Assembly (NCBI RefSeq): GCF_945859705.1
Contig: NC_079134.1
Coordinates: 16,099,545 to 16,163,544 of the forward strand
Reading direction: 5' to 3'
Source of the DNA: Episyrphus balteatus
Lineage: Eukaryota > Arthropoda > Insecta > Diptera > Syrphidae
Length of the DNA: 64,000 bases
Shown here: positions 1 through 12,110 of the stretch, in pieces
Layout: every line of letters starts with the position of its first letter
Position numbering within the stretch: the first letter of the stretch is position 1
Translations under genes and position numbers: made by a program
Notes under the pieces: model-generated
Told to the model about the DNA's origin: nothing
The model's input: the letters and a program-made list of their open reading frames with translations, nothing else
Databases searched by the model: none

Positions 1-747
1 AAACAAGTTCTTTTGTCCCAAGTTTTTTGACCGTTTTTGGCCGTTTTTTATTTTTATCTTTTTTTCTTCAACAGATAAATGAATGAAATTAATAGTAAAA
101 ATATCTAATAAATAGGACTATATCTTTGCTTAATTTAAATCAATTTTGTTGTCACAATTTTGAGATAACGGTAAAATAAAGTTCTATTTTTCAACAAGTT
201 ATATCTTTTGATTTAGAGCAAATACAAACTTAACTTAACTTTACTGAGCATCCTGATAAAATTACCTTTCATTTGATATATCACACATAACTGTACAATG
301 TACATTCACTACAAGCTACACAATGTTAAATTAAAAAACTTACAAATTGCTGAAGCAATAAGCTTTCAGGTGGACATAAAATTTTTTATAGGTTATCATA
401 TCGAAAAAGGGATTTTTTTGTGATGGAAGTGATTTCTTCACTTTTTTCATAAGAAATGATTGTTTTTAATAAATTATTTTAATACTTTTTTCACATTGTA
501 AAAATTTTAAAATGGTTTTATTCTTTAGAAGCAATTTTTGGCTTTTTTATAAGCTTTTAAAATAAAAAAATTAATATAATGAGAAAAGAAAAAAGGTAAT
601 TTTTGTTAGCTTTTTCTTGTAAATTATGATTGTTTGAAATAAATAAACGCTTTAATTGACTCATTTCAAACAAAAGCACACAACCTGTTTTTATACGACG
701 TTATCACGTTAAATCATTGTCCGTAAACCGGCTTTACAGATAACCTC
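1..747 (-). repeat. R1 interspersed repeat, copy a (truncated by window start)
   Basis: Reverse-complement copy of the repeat also present at 22737-24151, 60326-61931 and about 38657-41700. Its conserved end lies at 741-747 (GAGGTTA on the minus strand). Just inside it, at 697-709, is the subterminal motif ACGTGATAACGTC read on the minus strand. The rest follows R1 order, including the stretch with a run of poly-A, then CACACAACCTG and the segment near position 1 that matches the GGTTAAAAACGGTC part of other copies. The far end of the element is outside the window. No coding potential is seen. The name R1 is local to this annotation and does not mean the R1 rDNA retrotransposon. Confidence 0.85.
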
Positions 748-981
748 TTTTTTTTTAATTTGTTAAATTTTATATAGAAACAAATATTTAAAAGAAATAT
801 GGAAAAAGGATTATAAAAACTCTTTTCTTAAATTTTTTGTGATTTTTGTACTAGAAACTTAACGCCATACTTATTCTTTAATCTTAACATGAAAAGCAAC
901 AACTTTTCCAGCAAGTCTAGCATTTTTTTTTTTTAATTTTTAATTTAACAAAATTTTTTCATATTTTTTTTTGATTTTCAG

Positions 982-1346
982 GAATGATGGACTTAGCACT
1001 TTTAAGTGCTAATTCAAACCAACTGCGCTTCATTCTCACCTACAACACAGAATCATCAACCTTTTACATAAGTTTGGGTTTGATAATCTTATCACTAGCT
1101 CTGCAAGTTTCTGTTGGAATTGCACTTATTTTGAAGGTGATGGTGGGAAATAAATTATTATTATGTGTTTATTTTTATCAATATAAAAATTTTCTTAATT
1201 TTTTTTAGCGAAAAAGTGCAAACAAGTCTCGAGTCATACGAACAAATCAGTTTCTAGTTGCTGGAATCTTCATCATAACCTTTGTAAATGTTTTGATAGC
1301 TGCTTTCACAACAACAGGAACAAGTGATAAAACGGACACAAATTGA
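982..1346 (+). CDS. Ninjurin-family protein, last two coding exons (partial gene)
   Basis: Exon A is 982-1136 and exon B is 1209-1346, separated by a 72-base intron (GT at 1137, AG at 1207-1208, phase 0). Exon A is preceded by a good acceptor (TTGATTTTCAG, ending at 981). It starts with the last two bases of a Gly codon, so the upstream intron is phase 1. The peptide begins (G)MMDLALLSANSNQLRF, matching the conserved ninjurin motif S/G-M-L/M-D-I/L-A-L-L-x-A-N-x-x-Q-L. A hydrophobic helix follows (FYISLGLIILSLALQV to ILK), then a short basic linker (RKSANKSRVIR). The second helix is FLVAGIFIITFVNVLIAAF, and a short Thr/Asp-rich tail ends at TGA 1344-1346. Two C-terminal membrane helices in this order are the family pattern. 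Ninjurins are homophilic adhesion and membrane-rupture proteins of the plasma membrane. The N-terminal extracellular part and amphipathic helix exons were not found in 748-981 and must lie further upstream. I cannot say which paralogue (A, B or C of flies) it is. Confidence 0.9.
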
Positions 1347-1422
1347 AGGTTGAAAATTGTGGAGAAGTTAAAGTAAAAATGTTCAAATTTGTTTATCTCA
1401 GAATGCTTTTTAACTTTGTATG

Positions 1423-1428
1423 AATAAA
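1423..1428 (+). terminator. Poly(A) signal of the ninjurin gene
   Basis: AATAAA about 77 bases after the stop codon, followed by further AATAAA-like sequence, T-rich DNA and a plausible cleavage area near 1440-1460. It gives a 3' UTR of about 100 bases, which fits a compact fly gene end. Confidence 0.7.
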
Positions 1429-1446
1429 ATAAAAAGTTTTGTAGCA

Positions 1447-4400
1447 TTTAAACATTTTAAAGGTTGTTCTTTCCTAATTCAAAACTCACTGAATGGTCTT
1501 AAAGATAGCTTCGTTTTTAGAAATAATATGGACTTAAACATTTCAACCATCAGCAATAAAAAAAAAAATATCTCCTAAAATTCAGCTTACTGCGGCAATT
1601 TGTTTGATGTCATAAGGGCAAACTCATTATTCTAGCATTTTTATAGCTATTTGTATACTCAACTCATGGTACTTAATAATATGAAGAGCTATATATTGAT
1701 TGTTTATCAGAAAAATATCAGTCCTCGCCTCGAGGCCCAGCTTATATTATATGGGAATTAAAGAAAAAACAGCATCACAGCAATTCAATTGAAAATTTAT
1801 TGCTGCCAGCTTTGCTTTACGATTATATTGTCTTTTCCTTTTCTATGTTTACATCACACTAAAACCAAAGCCAAAGAACAAAAACAAGACGAAAAAAAAA
1901 AATCATGCATTTTCTTCATCATCATCTCTATACTACAATCCAATAAAGCCTCAAGAAATCACTATGGTAGGCATAAAATCTGATCCTTTCCAAACAAATC
2001 ACATTCACCATTCAAATGATAAGGTATGTATTAGAGGCCTAAGGGCATAAATAGCTTTTCGACACCATAAGCTGTTTTTATATACGAGAAACGAGCATAA
2101 ATGAATGTTTGGACGTTGATTCGACTCGACTCGAGTCGAACAACATATCGTCCGGTCCGTTTCGTTTCGTCTCGTCTTTGAAAAAAAAAAATCTCTTTGG
2201 GGCCATGTTAAGTGTTCTTCACCGGAAACAGTTTAATAAAATACACCCTTGGTTTATTGTCTAATAACATCCGCTTTTGACCCGCACCCAGAGCACCTAA
2301 AAGCACAACCTCTCATTCATATAGAATCTATACCTACGCATATAGAGCTATAAAACAAGCCGGCAGCACACAATCCCGCCTTGGAGTCGTATTTAGTCAC
2401 CGTACACAATGCTCCATTTTGTCCAAATGGATTTACACAACCTCTGCACTTTCCATTTCCCGCGCTCTCAATACAATAACGTTATATTCATCGACCCCCA
2501 ATTCCTGTCCCCCAAAAAAAAATATTATGGCGGCAGCAGCAGTCTAACGTCCGTTCGTTCGTCCGCCTGCCGAATCTATTCACTGCACGTCCGTATGCTT
2601 CCATTCAAGGCTTAGCAAGGATTCTCTTTCAAAATATATCAAAAAACAACAAAAAAAATAGAAGAAAAACAAAAACATGACATAAAATGAGTGAGAAGTG
2701 AGAAGGTGGCTGATAAAGAGCATGAGGCTGAGAGGGAGGGAAGGTTTTAGCACTAAAAGACCAGAATGAAGATAAAAAAACGGACATTTTCGGGTCGCCT
2801 ATCGCCTGGCCTTTCTATGTTATGTCGGATGAAGAAAAATAGTTTGTGTATTCATAGTGCTAAGAGGAGGCATATGTCACTTACATAGGAGTGTGGAAAA
2901 AATTGGGTTCATTAAAGTAATGGTATAGGAAAGAGAAGTTTACATTTTCTGCCAAACTAAAGATTTGAAGGTTCGCTTAGAGAAAAATGTGTCAATGTCA
3001 AAATTTTTTGGTTTGACAATGACATTATTTGCGTTTAAAATTGAATATTCAAACATGTCATAGGAAAATCAAAAATTAACCTTGAATCTTCTTTAAATTG
3101 TAAAATTTTGTAAAGCTATTAACACATCATAACCTTTTAAGGCCGAAATCGATGATAAATTTAATTTTTGGCAACAAGATCAGCAGTGTTTAAAATGGTA
3201 TAGTTAAAAAATAAAAGTTCATGTTTGAATAGTCGCCTAAAATACCTAAATCCTTATGTTCATCTGTGCCATCATAACTTTCAAACAGATTATTGTAATT
3301 TGACAAATGAGATATCTTTGGAAGCGTCTTTGTTGTCTCGTAGGTATAAGCTATGTGACGCTTCATAAGACTGAATATGGCCGCATCTTAGGGAAAAAGC
3401 CATGAAAATTTTTTATTAAGTGTACAGCAAGAGCAACATTGGAAATGATTTATCACGATTGTTAAATGAAATTTGCATAACAATTTCATATAAGAATATT
3501 TTCTTCCTCATACTTTGTAGAGTGATTTTAGAGTAGGTGGGTTTTAGTTTTTGAATTAGAGAATTGGATTTAATAGAAGTGGTTTTAATCTGCCCTACTC
3601 AAAAAAAAGGCGATCAGCTCCTGTAAGTTATGAAGGAATCTCGTTCCTTAGCATCCCTATCAACGATTATTTGACAGAATTAATGCACAACAAGATGTAA
3701 ATGGTATTTTATTGCTTTTGAGATAGTAATACACTCTTATCAAAACCGAATAAAGTTAAAATTTACAAAAGCTGAAAATGAAAATTATAGTATTCTTAAC
3801 AATGTTGCATTCACAACTTACGAATCGAAAACATCCGTCATCAACAACTTAGCCAAAATAGCATACTTTAACACAGGAGCTTTTTGTGCCACCCACTAAA
3901 ATTTTAAACATGGTGAAGTTCTGTCATAATATTTTTTTTTTTTTTTTAATTCAGAGAAAAACTAATGCTCTGTCCTGGCTTTGTTTAATCTTATAGTAAA
4001 AATAGATTTTTGAAGGAAACAATTTGTAACTGTCTGATTTATGGTATATACAGGTAGGTATTGCGGTGGTTTAGAATCTGTGGAAAGTCCCAAAGTATTC
4101 TCCGTTGACTATGACCATTAAAGGTTATAAAACCTTATATCTTAAAAACAGTAGTATTTAGACAAAATAAATGTCCCACAAAATTGTTTTACTTAAAATT
4201 GTCCTGTCCACTGTTTAACTTTCCTCAATAAAGGCTTTTGAATGATGAAAAAATAACATTATTTTTAAATGTTGATATTTGAAAAACATATTTTTTCAAA
4301 TGCATACTTCTATGAAAAAAATTCTTTGAAAGTAAAATAATTTGTATATAAACCGATAATTCATATTGTAATTACGAAAAATTAAAAAAAAAAAACCAAA
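1447..4400. other. No gene found; unique intergenic DNA with short palindrome and CG-rich spots
   Basis: Six-frame reading gives only short chance ORFs. Visible structure: a perfect 14-base palindrome TCGACTCGAGTCGA at 2126-2139, a TTTCG/TCTCG run at about 2157-2177, and a GC-richer patch with GGCGGCAGCAGCAG near 2528. The remainder is AT-rich without inverted repeats that I can match elsewhere in the window. Confidence 0.5.
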
Positions 4401-4419
4401 AAGGTCATACTCTTCGATT

Positions 4420-4650
4420 AATTTTTTTTTTTAATTCTAAATTTGATGACCAGTTTTTCAATAACGCTTCAATTCAATTTACTTGAATTTAAACTTTAGG
4501 AATAAACTTGTAGCTTTTTAAAAATATTTTATGCATATTTGTGAGAAAATTGCTTCTACCACTCAAACGATGGGAAACTGTCCCTTACTGTCATAAATGT
4601 TTTCCTAAAATAATCTTTTCATAACATTTAATTGACGAAAAAGCAATTTA
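4420..4650 (+). repeat. Decayed arm of the 47-48 kb fold-back family
   Basis: This stretch follows the same order of motifs as 48180-48430 inside the element at 47174-48649: a T run and AATTCTAAATTTGA, then AGCTTTTTAAAAATAT, GAGAAAATTGC, and AAACGATGGGAAACTGTCCC with TTACTGTC. Identity looks moderate, so this is an old fragment with no partner arm nearby. Confidence 0.6.
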
Positions 4651-4724
4651 TTTGAAAAAAGCAAATTTTGTATTCCCAAAAATTTTTATTTTTCTAGGAA
4701 AGAAACAGCAATATTCAAAAAAGT

Positions 4725-4744
4725 CACTGTGGCGTATGCGTAAC
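4725..4744 (+). repeat. Short recurrent motif (transposon-end-like), copy 1
   Basis: CACTGTGGCGTATGCGTAAC followed by a T-rich run. It is one of five copies of a motif with consensus (G)GTCACTRTGGCGTATGTGTAAC-T(n) in the window (also 20776, 34985 on the minus strand, 35965, 54204). The CACTRTGG start resembles Transib ends, but the preceding bases GT are conserved too, which weakens that reading. Confidence 0.5.
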
Positions 4745-4965
4745 ACTCTTTTTTTTATAGAAAATCATAAATCGTTTATTTAAAATTTCTTTCAACGTTT
4801 TTCGAGCACATATTTGAAAAATTGTCATTGTGTTTCCCTTTGCTATTTTCTTAAGAAAGAATAGAAAAGATCCGAAAAGTACAAGTTTTTGTGTTTCATG
4901 AGAAAAAACTAGCCCCAACTTGTTCTACAATCTGTCATTTTATGTTTCATGAAGTTTTTCAGATA

Positions 4966-6635
4966 GTCTATTGAATAGACCCTTTTGGATGGAACAAATT
5001 CGTTCAAGAGTTTTTATTGGCGATTATGATTCCTTGGCATACAAGAATACTCCAGCCAAAAGTGCTACTAAATCCATTGGTGCATTTCTGAGAAAACGGC
5101 AACACTGGTCGGTTTTCAGTTTTTTTGATTTAACTCGAAAATCAAGCCTGACTTTGAAATGGTTCAAAGACACTTTTTATAGCAAATTAAATTTTCTGTC
5201 AAGTTAAGATGGTTAAAAAATTTTAAAAATTATTTTTGACTAATATTCTAACCTAAAATCAAAGAAAAAAAAGTTAAAAAATTGACAATTTTATTTTTTT
5301 TTACTAAATCAAGGGGCATTTTGTGTATGTAGCCGGGACGTCCAAACTTTGTACTAATGAAATAAAGTAGAGGTAAAATCCTTTGATAATATGCAAACAA
5401 ATAAAAAGTTCTTCAGATATTTGAAAAAATGTCATATTGTCTTAACCTTGCGAGAAGAACCCGGACTTTGACCGACTATAAAATTGAATTTATCTAACTC
5501 ACGGAATTCATTTGTATACCATTTTTTAGATAATTTAATTGATAATAAGTTTATCCTCGGACATTTTTGGTTTAAATGAGTAAAAATGGAGTTATAAAAT
5601 AAAAACGGCACCGACCTCTTTTCCAAGATGGCGGCTGTTCCCGATATCTTATCATCCCAAAAAAATCACTTTTACGATAAGGACATTCACCTAAATACGT
5701 TCCATGAAAAAAATTTGTCCCGCGAAAAGTGTAATTTGATTTACTAATTTCCCTGAGCTATTTTGTTTCAAACTCATTAGAGTATTTTTTTCGTTTTTCA
5801 AGAGAAACTTTTCGTTGGTCGCGGATTTTACAAGAATTGTTTTTCAGGCCATTGAAAACAGTAAAAGAGTTGGTATTAAATGTTCTTCTATGCAATAGAC
5901 CAAAGCTAATGGCTCTTCGTCCATCCATTCGACCCGAATTTATAAAAATGCACATACACAAAATTGCACAAAAGGCCATAAGGATGCAAATGAATTTTTT
6001 TGTTTGTCATATTTAGTTTATATTAAATCAATCCCTCGAAGTATGTTTACTTTAAAAGTCTAAAAGTTACCAATTAATACGATTTTATCGAGTTTTAAAA
6101 ACTTGCTTTTAAGTAAAAAAGTCAAAAATTTAGAAAAAGTGCTAATTTTTGAATAGGTACATTTAAGTTGTTTCTTGACAAAAAAAAATAAAAATTGCAT
6201 ATTATCAAAGGATTTTACCTCTACTTTATTTCATTAGTACAAAGTTTGGACGTCCCGGTTACATACACAAAATGCCCCTTGATTTAGTAAAAAAAAATAA
6301 AATTGTCAATTTTTTAACTTTTTTTTCTTTGATTTTAATTTAGAATATTAGTCAAAAATAATTTTTAAAATTTTTTAACCATCTTAACTTGACAGAAAAT
6401 TTAATTTGCTATAAAAAGTGTCTTTGAACCATTTCAAAGTCAGGCTTGATTTTCGAGTTAAATCAAAAAAACTGAAAACCGACCAGTGTTGCCGTTTTCT
6501 CAGAAATGCACCAATGGATTTAGTAGCACTTTTGGCTGGAGTATTCTTGTATGCCATGGAATCATAATCGCTAATAAAAAGTCTTGAACGAATTTGTTCT
6601 ATTTTTGCTCTGGAGCTCGGGTCTATTAAATAGAC
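4966..6635. mobile_element. Fold-back element with ~435-base inverted arms
   Basis: The left arm (about 4966-5400) is repeated in reverse complement at about 6195-6635. Each arm tip is itself a small palindrome (GTCTATTGAATAGAC at left, GTCTATTAAATAGAC at right). The arms share, inward, the segment with CCAGCCAAAAGTGCTACTAA, the GGGGCATTTTGTGTATGTA segment, and GGACGTCC at 5337-5344 with its mirror at 6251. Arm identity looks above 95 percent. The roughly 800-base centre (5400-6195) is not repeated in the window and has no convincing ORF; a 73-codon minus-strand opening at 5758-5979 is not recognisable. Superfamily unknown and no target duplication was confirmed. Confidence 0.85.
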
Positions 6636-6639
6636 TAAG

Positions 6640-9517
6640 AACAGAAAAGTTCAAGTTTTTCTGATCCTGCTTTGAGGGTAAAGCAAGTGAGTGAAAAGTG
6701 TCAATTTTCAGCTGTTTGTTTGATTGTGAAAAAAATAAGAGAAAATAAGAGTTTTTAATTAATAGCAAACAAAAATTACGGGAATATTAAAAGTGTTCGT
6801 AAATCATTTATTTGAGTAAAAAAATCATTTCAAAAACTGATTTTTTAATTTAAAATTTACAACTGATATATGTAGACAACTGTGTACTATGGTAAATACG
6901 AAGTTGAACTTTTCTGTTCTTTCTTGTTCTGACAGTATTTACAAACATGTGCTGCTTTGATATGTTCTGTCCTAGATTTTTTCATTAAACCGACCTTTTG
7001 AGTGATATTTTTCTTATCTTTGCCTATTTTATGCTTTTTACGCAAATCACATTTAATACTAGATAAGTGTATCGACATAATATCGCTATCGCATGTTAAT
7101 ATTTTGTTGAAAATAAATGTGATGTAATTGTGAAAATGGTGCTTTTAAGTTTTGTACTGATAGGTATCTTTGAAATATTGAAATCAATATTGATTTCCCA
7201 ATTCTCAGCAAAAGTCAATTATAATGTTTCATTGTTTTTCCGAAAATCCTTGGGACTTATTGCCCTTTTTTTGTATTGGATCATTGTGAACTATTTCATG
7301 TGTGTGTTTTATTAAAGAAAAAATGTCATAGATACAAAATTTCCATCAGCACTGTACCTCTAAAATAAATGCTCTGCAGTGTCGAACGTTGGCCAAAAGA
7401 CCTAGCGGCCAATAGCACAAATTCCCTTTTTCCCTTTCAAATTGAATGACCCACCTACCTGCCGCATACCCCCCAAGTATTAGGTATGCGTCCTGACCTA
7501 TTTGAAAATGTTTGGCTGACTATTTTTTATATTTTTTTTTGTTCAGGCACAGATTTTCAATTGAAAATGTTTTTCGTCCTTCAATGGAATTTTAATAAAC
7601 AGGATCCTATGAGCAGTTGAACAGGAAAAAAAAAAAAAAAACAAAATAATCAAAACAAAAATGGCTCCGTGTTGTGCCAAAAGATGAACAAACGAAAAGA
7701 AGGTCCTTTTTATTTCCTGTGCCATACTTTTGCCAATTTTTTTTTTTTTCTTATTCTCTCTATATAATCTCTCTCCCTCCCTCTCTTCCTTTTTCCAACA
7801 CCCACACTCCCACAGTCCCACAAAGTCAGCATTAGTTGTATATTGGCGGAAATATACGGGTGGCTTCCTTGAAAAAATATTTGTTCCGGAAATTGACGAA
7901 TTTTCGTTTCATTTTCGTTTAGATTCGTACAAACTCTCTGGGAGAGAGAGTATCTAGAGTCAAATTCAGAGTGTATCTATGTGTTTGTATTGCTGTTTGG
8001 CCTGGGATCCAATTATGGCTAATTAACTTGAGCAGACACTTAATATTCTGTAATCCGAGAAGCGAACGTAGGTATCTTGGTTTGGTTTTGCTTTTTGGGT
8101 GATGTTTTTGGGGTCTGTATGTGTGTGTGTGTGTGTAAGGTTTTGGGTTTTGTATGGTGGGAAATCCTTGAAATCTCAGCCACACGTATATCTACTGATG
8201 ACGACGGTGGTGGTAGAATACTACCTATACGCGTGTGGATACCAAAAAGTATCTTTTGCAAGGATAATAATTTCAACTCTCTGTTTGGGATGCTGGGATG
8301 CTGGCTGGAAGCCATTATTAGCTCGAGATGTGGGTTAATAAATCAAAATTCTGTACAAAGGTGCGTTAGGAACCGGGCCCGAGGTCGAAACACAGCACAG
8401 CAGAGTGAAGAGCAGAGGGGAGTCAAAAATACAGGATATGGTATTCCGTCAGACACATGCGGTGCGGTGAACGCTCCGTGGCAATGGTTGCCTTCGTGAC
8501 GATGAGAGTAGATATTCCCTCTATCCAGATCCTGATTCCGATCCCCCACCATGAATCCCGTTTTGTGTTTAAATTGAAAAGCAGTATCAGGTTCATTTAA
8601 AAACCTAACAAATATAGAAGCAGAACGGAAGTACGAACAGGGTTAAGATAATAGAAGCTATCGTCGTTGTCGTCCTTCGACTTCATCGTCGTCGTCGTCG
8701 TAGTAGACAACGGATGGCATTTTATAATTAATGGCTCGAGGAAAATGTTGCCATTTTCAGTTTACAGGATGCTCATGCCAAACAATTCCCAATTTTCAAT
8801 AAAAAAAACCAGCAAAGCAAAACAAAAAAAAATTAAATATAACAAGACACGAATTTTAATCCTGTTGCGCTTTTCTAAAGGATTTTTAATTACATTATTT
8901 CTTTATTCATTATTTTTTTTTTTAACAAATTTTATGTTTTTTTTTTTTTGTTTAAAATTAAAAGTTAATTAAAGATTTTTGAATGCGTTGTTGTTCGTGG
9001 ATAGTCTTAGTATCATCTTGGTGTGACTGGGATGATGTGGTTGAAAGTTAAATAAAATGAAAATGTGAAGATAATTTAATTTTTTTTTTGGTAGGAATTT
9101 CGTGTTGGTAAAAAAGGAGTCAAATAACAAAAGGAAAAGCTTAAAAGTGAGAGAGAATGAAGTTGTTGATTAAAGAAGTTTCTTAAAAGTTTGACTGTGT
9201 GAAATGTAGAATGTGCCATTTGCGAGAAAAGTAGCTGATTCATTGCTTAATGTTCCATGGCGGTGAATGTTTGAACTTAAAATCTTTTATGGGAGTTGGG
9301 TTTTGAGTGGAAGTAATTCAACGGGTTTGGCTGTGCATGGTTTTTTTTTTCAATTAAATAATTTAACCATCTCAATTGAAGTGGTAGGTGAAGTGAGGCT
9401 CACATCTTGCTATCAAAAGTAACTTCGTGTAACATATTGAACCCATTAAAATACAGTTGAATCCATGATTGACCATTAGCCTTAAACGATGTTTCAAGGA
9501 CAAGGTTATGTTTTTAT
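6640..9517. other. No supported gene; unique DNA with microsatellites
   Basis: Contains a pyrimidine tract (TCTCTC/CCCTCCCTC) at about 7752-7795, a GT run at about 8117-8138, GAC/GTGGTG repeats near 8200, and a GTC run at about 8664-8703. A 60-codon hydrophobic ORF at 7136-7315 (ATG AAA ATG GTG start) is the only reading frame with some character. It has no recognisable family and lies in AT-rich DNA, so I do not call it. Higher sequence complexity at 7400-8700 than in the flanks suggests ordinary intergenic or intronic DNA rather than repeat. Confidence 0.5.
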
Positions 9518-9521
9518 TTAA

Positions 9522-10063
9522 CCCTTTCGGACCCAGCGTTACTCTCATGTAACATTTTTTTAAAAATTCGTAAAAAATATTAAATTAAAAAATTTTTTAG
9601 GTTACGATGGCTTAATTGAAAGATAATAATGCCTAGTTACTGGATTATTACAAAAACTTAGTCAAATATCATACCTTTAATTTTTTTTTATCGAGAAAGG
9701 GACTGAAATTCACATTTTTTTTTTTTTTTGCAAAAAATTTTTTTTTTAATATATGGTCATAATTTTGAAAAAAAGATATAAAAAATGTTAATGCAGAAAG
9801 TGTTTTGTTTTTTTTGCTTAGAAGAAGTAGCATACATTATAGTTTCATAAAAAGTTATTTTCTCAGTTCTTCGACTTTTTTTGGTGCTCATAGGCCGTGC
9901 ATTTTACTTACATGTAACATGAGAAAAACACATTAGTTTTGCTATTTATTATTTTGGAAAATAACTTTTTGCTATTCATATTTCTTAGTTGTGATGTTTT
10001 TGACCCGATAATACCGAAAAAACATTTTTTAATATTGATTTTCATAGCTTGGGTTCGAAAGGG
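9522..10063. mobile_element. piggyBac-type MITE (542 bases) with TTAA target duplication
   Basis: The ends are CCCTTTCGGACCCA at left and, on the opposite strand at right, CCCTTTCGAACCCA. TTAA flanks both sides exactly (9518-9521 and 10064-10067). TTAA target and CCY-type termini define the piggyBac superfamily. Inside the ends lie mirrored CATGTAACAT motifs (about 9547 and 9911). No transposase ORF is present, so movement would depend on a transposase supplied from elsewhere. Confidence 0.88.
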
Positions 10064-10067
10064 TTAA

Positions 10068-10590
10068 CAAAAAAAATGATATGATATTTTGCCGTGATTT
10101 TCTATATGGAACATAATGTTCTGCTTAAGACGTTAAGATTACAAACAGCTTTTTAAAGTAAGAACAAAAATTTTATCAAATTATAACCACATTTAAACAA
10201 AAAAATAATTTCAAAAAGAGGAATCTGGTTAGTGCATAACGTTTGCTTACAGAGGTAGCCATATTGGCGAAATTTGTTAAGTCCTTAACCGGCGGAGAAG
10301 CAATTTACATCGTATGTTATTTCATTTGGAAAATGATGATAAGAAATTGAAAATTAACAAAACATACAAAAGATTTTAAAAATAAATAATTTTTTGTATG
10401 TAAAAATTTTCCAACATTTCGAAAAAATGTTATGCCGTTATGAAGAAATTATTAATTAACACATAAACACAAAGTTTCAAGGAAATTCATGGAACCAATA
10501 AAAAAAATATTAATTTTTCAAAAAATAAAAAACAATAATTTAACATTTAAAACATTTTTTTCCCTGAAATTTTTTTCTTTATTTTAAAAT
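10068..10590. other. No gene found; AT-rich spacer
   Basis: Between two mobile elements. No ORF, no inverted repeat and no motif shared with other parts of the window was noticed. Confidence 0.4.
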
Positions 10591-10768
10591 TTTCCCAAGT
10601 AACAATTTAGCTTTCATAAGGGTCAATGCGAGCTATTTTTTGGCTTTCATAACAAGAAGGACAGGTCTTATGAAAATCATTTTGGGGCATTTTACCTAAA
10701 TTGCATAGGACTTTCCTTCACAGGTAATCCACAAGCTAATAGCTTGTGACAAACAGCTTAAAATTATG

Positions 10769-11706
10769 TCATTATGTCGGAAAAAACGGCTTAGAAATGC
10801 AAAATGACCGAGAAAGCTAAATTTTGGATATGTTGTAGAGGATGCTTAAAAAAGCTTAACTTGAAGTTTTCGACCAAGATTTCCTATGAGCTTTTTCCGC
10901 TCATAGGAAATAATTTTTTTATTTTCAAAAATTATTGGCACTGTTCTAATTGCAATTTTGATGAACTAGTAAATAATATTGAGATTGAAGCAAATTACAA
11001 AATGCACAATCAACACAAAAAGGCGGTATACTGTATTTACAAAATTTGGGTTAGTAAAATTGGGGTAACAAAAAAACCATTACCATCTTCTTCTCATTAT
11101 TTATTAAATAAATACATACATTTGTATGTATGTGTTACTGATATAATGATATAAACATTAAAAAAAAACATGAATGATTGTTTTTTTTTACAACCGAACG
11201 GGCGGCTTGCTTGGCGGTGGGAGCGGACTAAACGACTTTGCGGCCGGCTGGAAGTCGTAATTTTTGTCCAAAAAAAAATATAAAAATACGACATTGTAGG
11301 TTTGAATGTGGTCTACAAATTTTATGTTAATAATTTTTTCGATATTCATCACCCAAAAATAGATTATGTCAAAAAACAAATGGCATGTCCTAAATTTTTG
11401 ACTTTTTTAATAGATATCTCGAAAACGGTTCATGATACACAAAAAATGTGTATGCATGAATTGTAGAACTCGTTAAAAGCTACAAAAAAGCGCCTTGTAA
11501 AATTTTCGCATCTCATCAGATAGCCGAGTTATTGTCAAAAAACCATTTTATTTTTTTTTTTCAAAATGGCGGAAAAAGCTCATAGGAAATCTTGGTCGAA
11601 AACTTCAAGTTAAGCTTTTTTATTCATCCTCTACAACATATCCAAAATTTAGCTTTCTCGGTCATTTTGCATTTCCAAATGTATATAATGACTGGCCTAT
11701 TACGGA
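10769..11706. mobile_element. Nested fold-back element, family F, copy A
   Basis: Inverted arms of about 130 bases: 10769-10900 (TCATTATGTCGG, then GCAAAATGACCGAGAAAGC) and their reverse complement at 11570-11706, ending TATAATGACTGGCC. The same family forms the core of the structure at 29611-33006 (copy B, 30686-31772), where the termini read GGCCAGTCATTATGTCG. The interior has a TACATACA/TGTATGTA palindrome and a GC-rich 75-base island at 11191-11262 that is also conserved in copy B. The 116-codon ORF at 10804-11154 runs through arm sequence and is not considered a gene. Confidence 0.8.
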
Positions 11707-12036
11707 GGTCTTCCTGCAGAGGGTTTATCTAATGCACAAACCGGATTACTTGCGTAGAATGTTATAATAAGGCCTTACAGAAGTTGTTGTAGGTGTTGTA
11801 GAAAATGTTGAATTTATGCATAAAAAAAAAATAATTAATTGAATTTTATTTAATTTTTTTACTTTCCTTAGGTTTTTTCTGTTTTGCATTTTCTATATAT
11901 TATTTTATTAATTTTAATTTTTTCTATTTTTTCCTATTTGGTTTCTTTTCCTTTTTTGGAAATTCCACTGCTTTTGCTGTTGTTCTGAAATGATGAGAAT
12001 ATTATTTTAATTGAAAAAGAACACATTTTTTTATTT

Positions 12037-12110
12037 TCATCACTTGGCCCGGTCAGGAATCGATCCCACGTACCTCTGCATACCAAGCCAGCTAATTTAA
12101 ACCTCACATT
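12037..12110 (-). other. Degenerate tRNA-like segment
   Basis: On the minus strand, TAGCTGGCTTGG resembles a Pol III A box with two mismatches. GATCGATTCC resembles a B box with one mismatch. The gap between them (about 17 bases) is shorter than in tRNA genes and no cloverleaf can be drawn. It is reported because two other TIR elements in the window carry better tRNA-like segments. Alternatively it is coincidence. Confidence 0.3.

Noticed and set aside
748..981. Upstream ninjurin exon
   Set aside because: No frame encodes the expected conserved residues before the GMMDLALL exon, and no suitable donor with phase 1 was found. The stretch is AT-rich intron.
5758..5979. 73-codon minus-strand ORF in the centre of the 5-6.6 kb fold-back
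   Set aside because: It lies where a transposase could be, but no catalytic motif or family pattern is visible and it is too short to judge.
7136..7315. 60-codon hydrophobic ORF starting ATGGTGCTTTTAAG
   Set aside because: It could be a small membrane protein, but T-rich DNA yields hydrophobic frames by chance. There is no homology I recognise, no polyadenylation signal that clearly belongs to it and no supporting exon structure.
10804..11154. 116-codon ORF with WICCRGC and CSNC motifs, zinc-finger-like at first sight
   Set aside because: It begins in the inverted arm of family F and runs into its interior. Copy B does not keep the frame open, so the cysteines are fortuitous.
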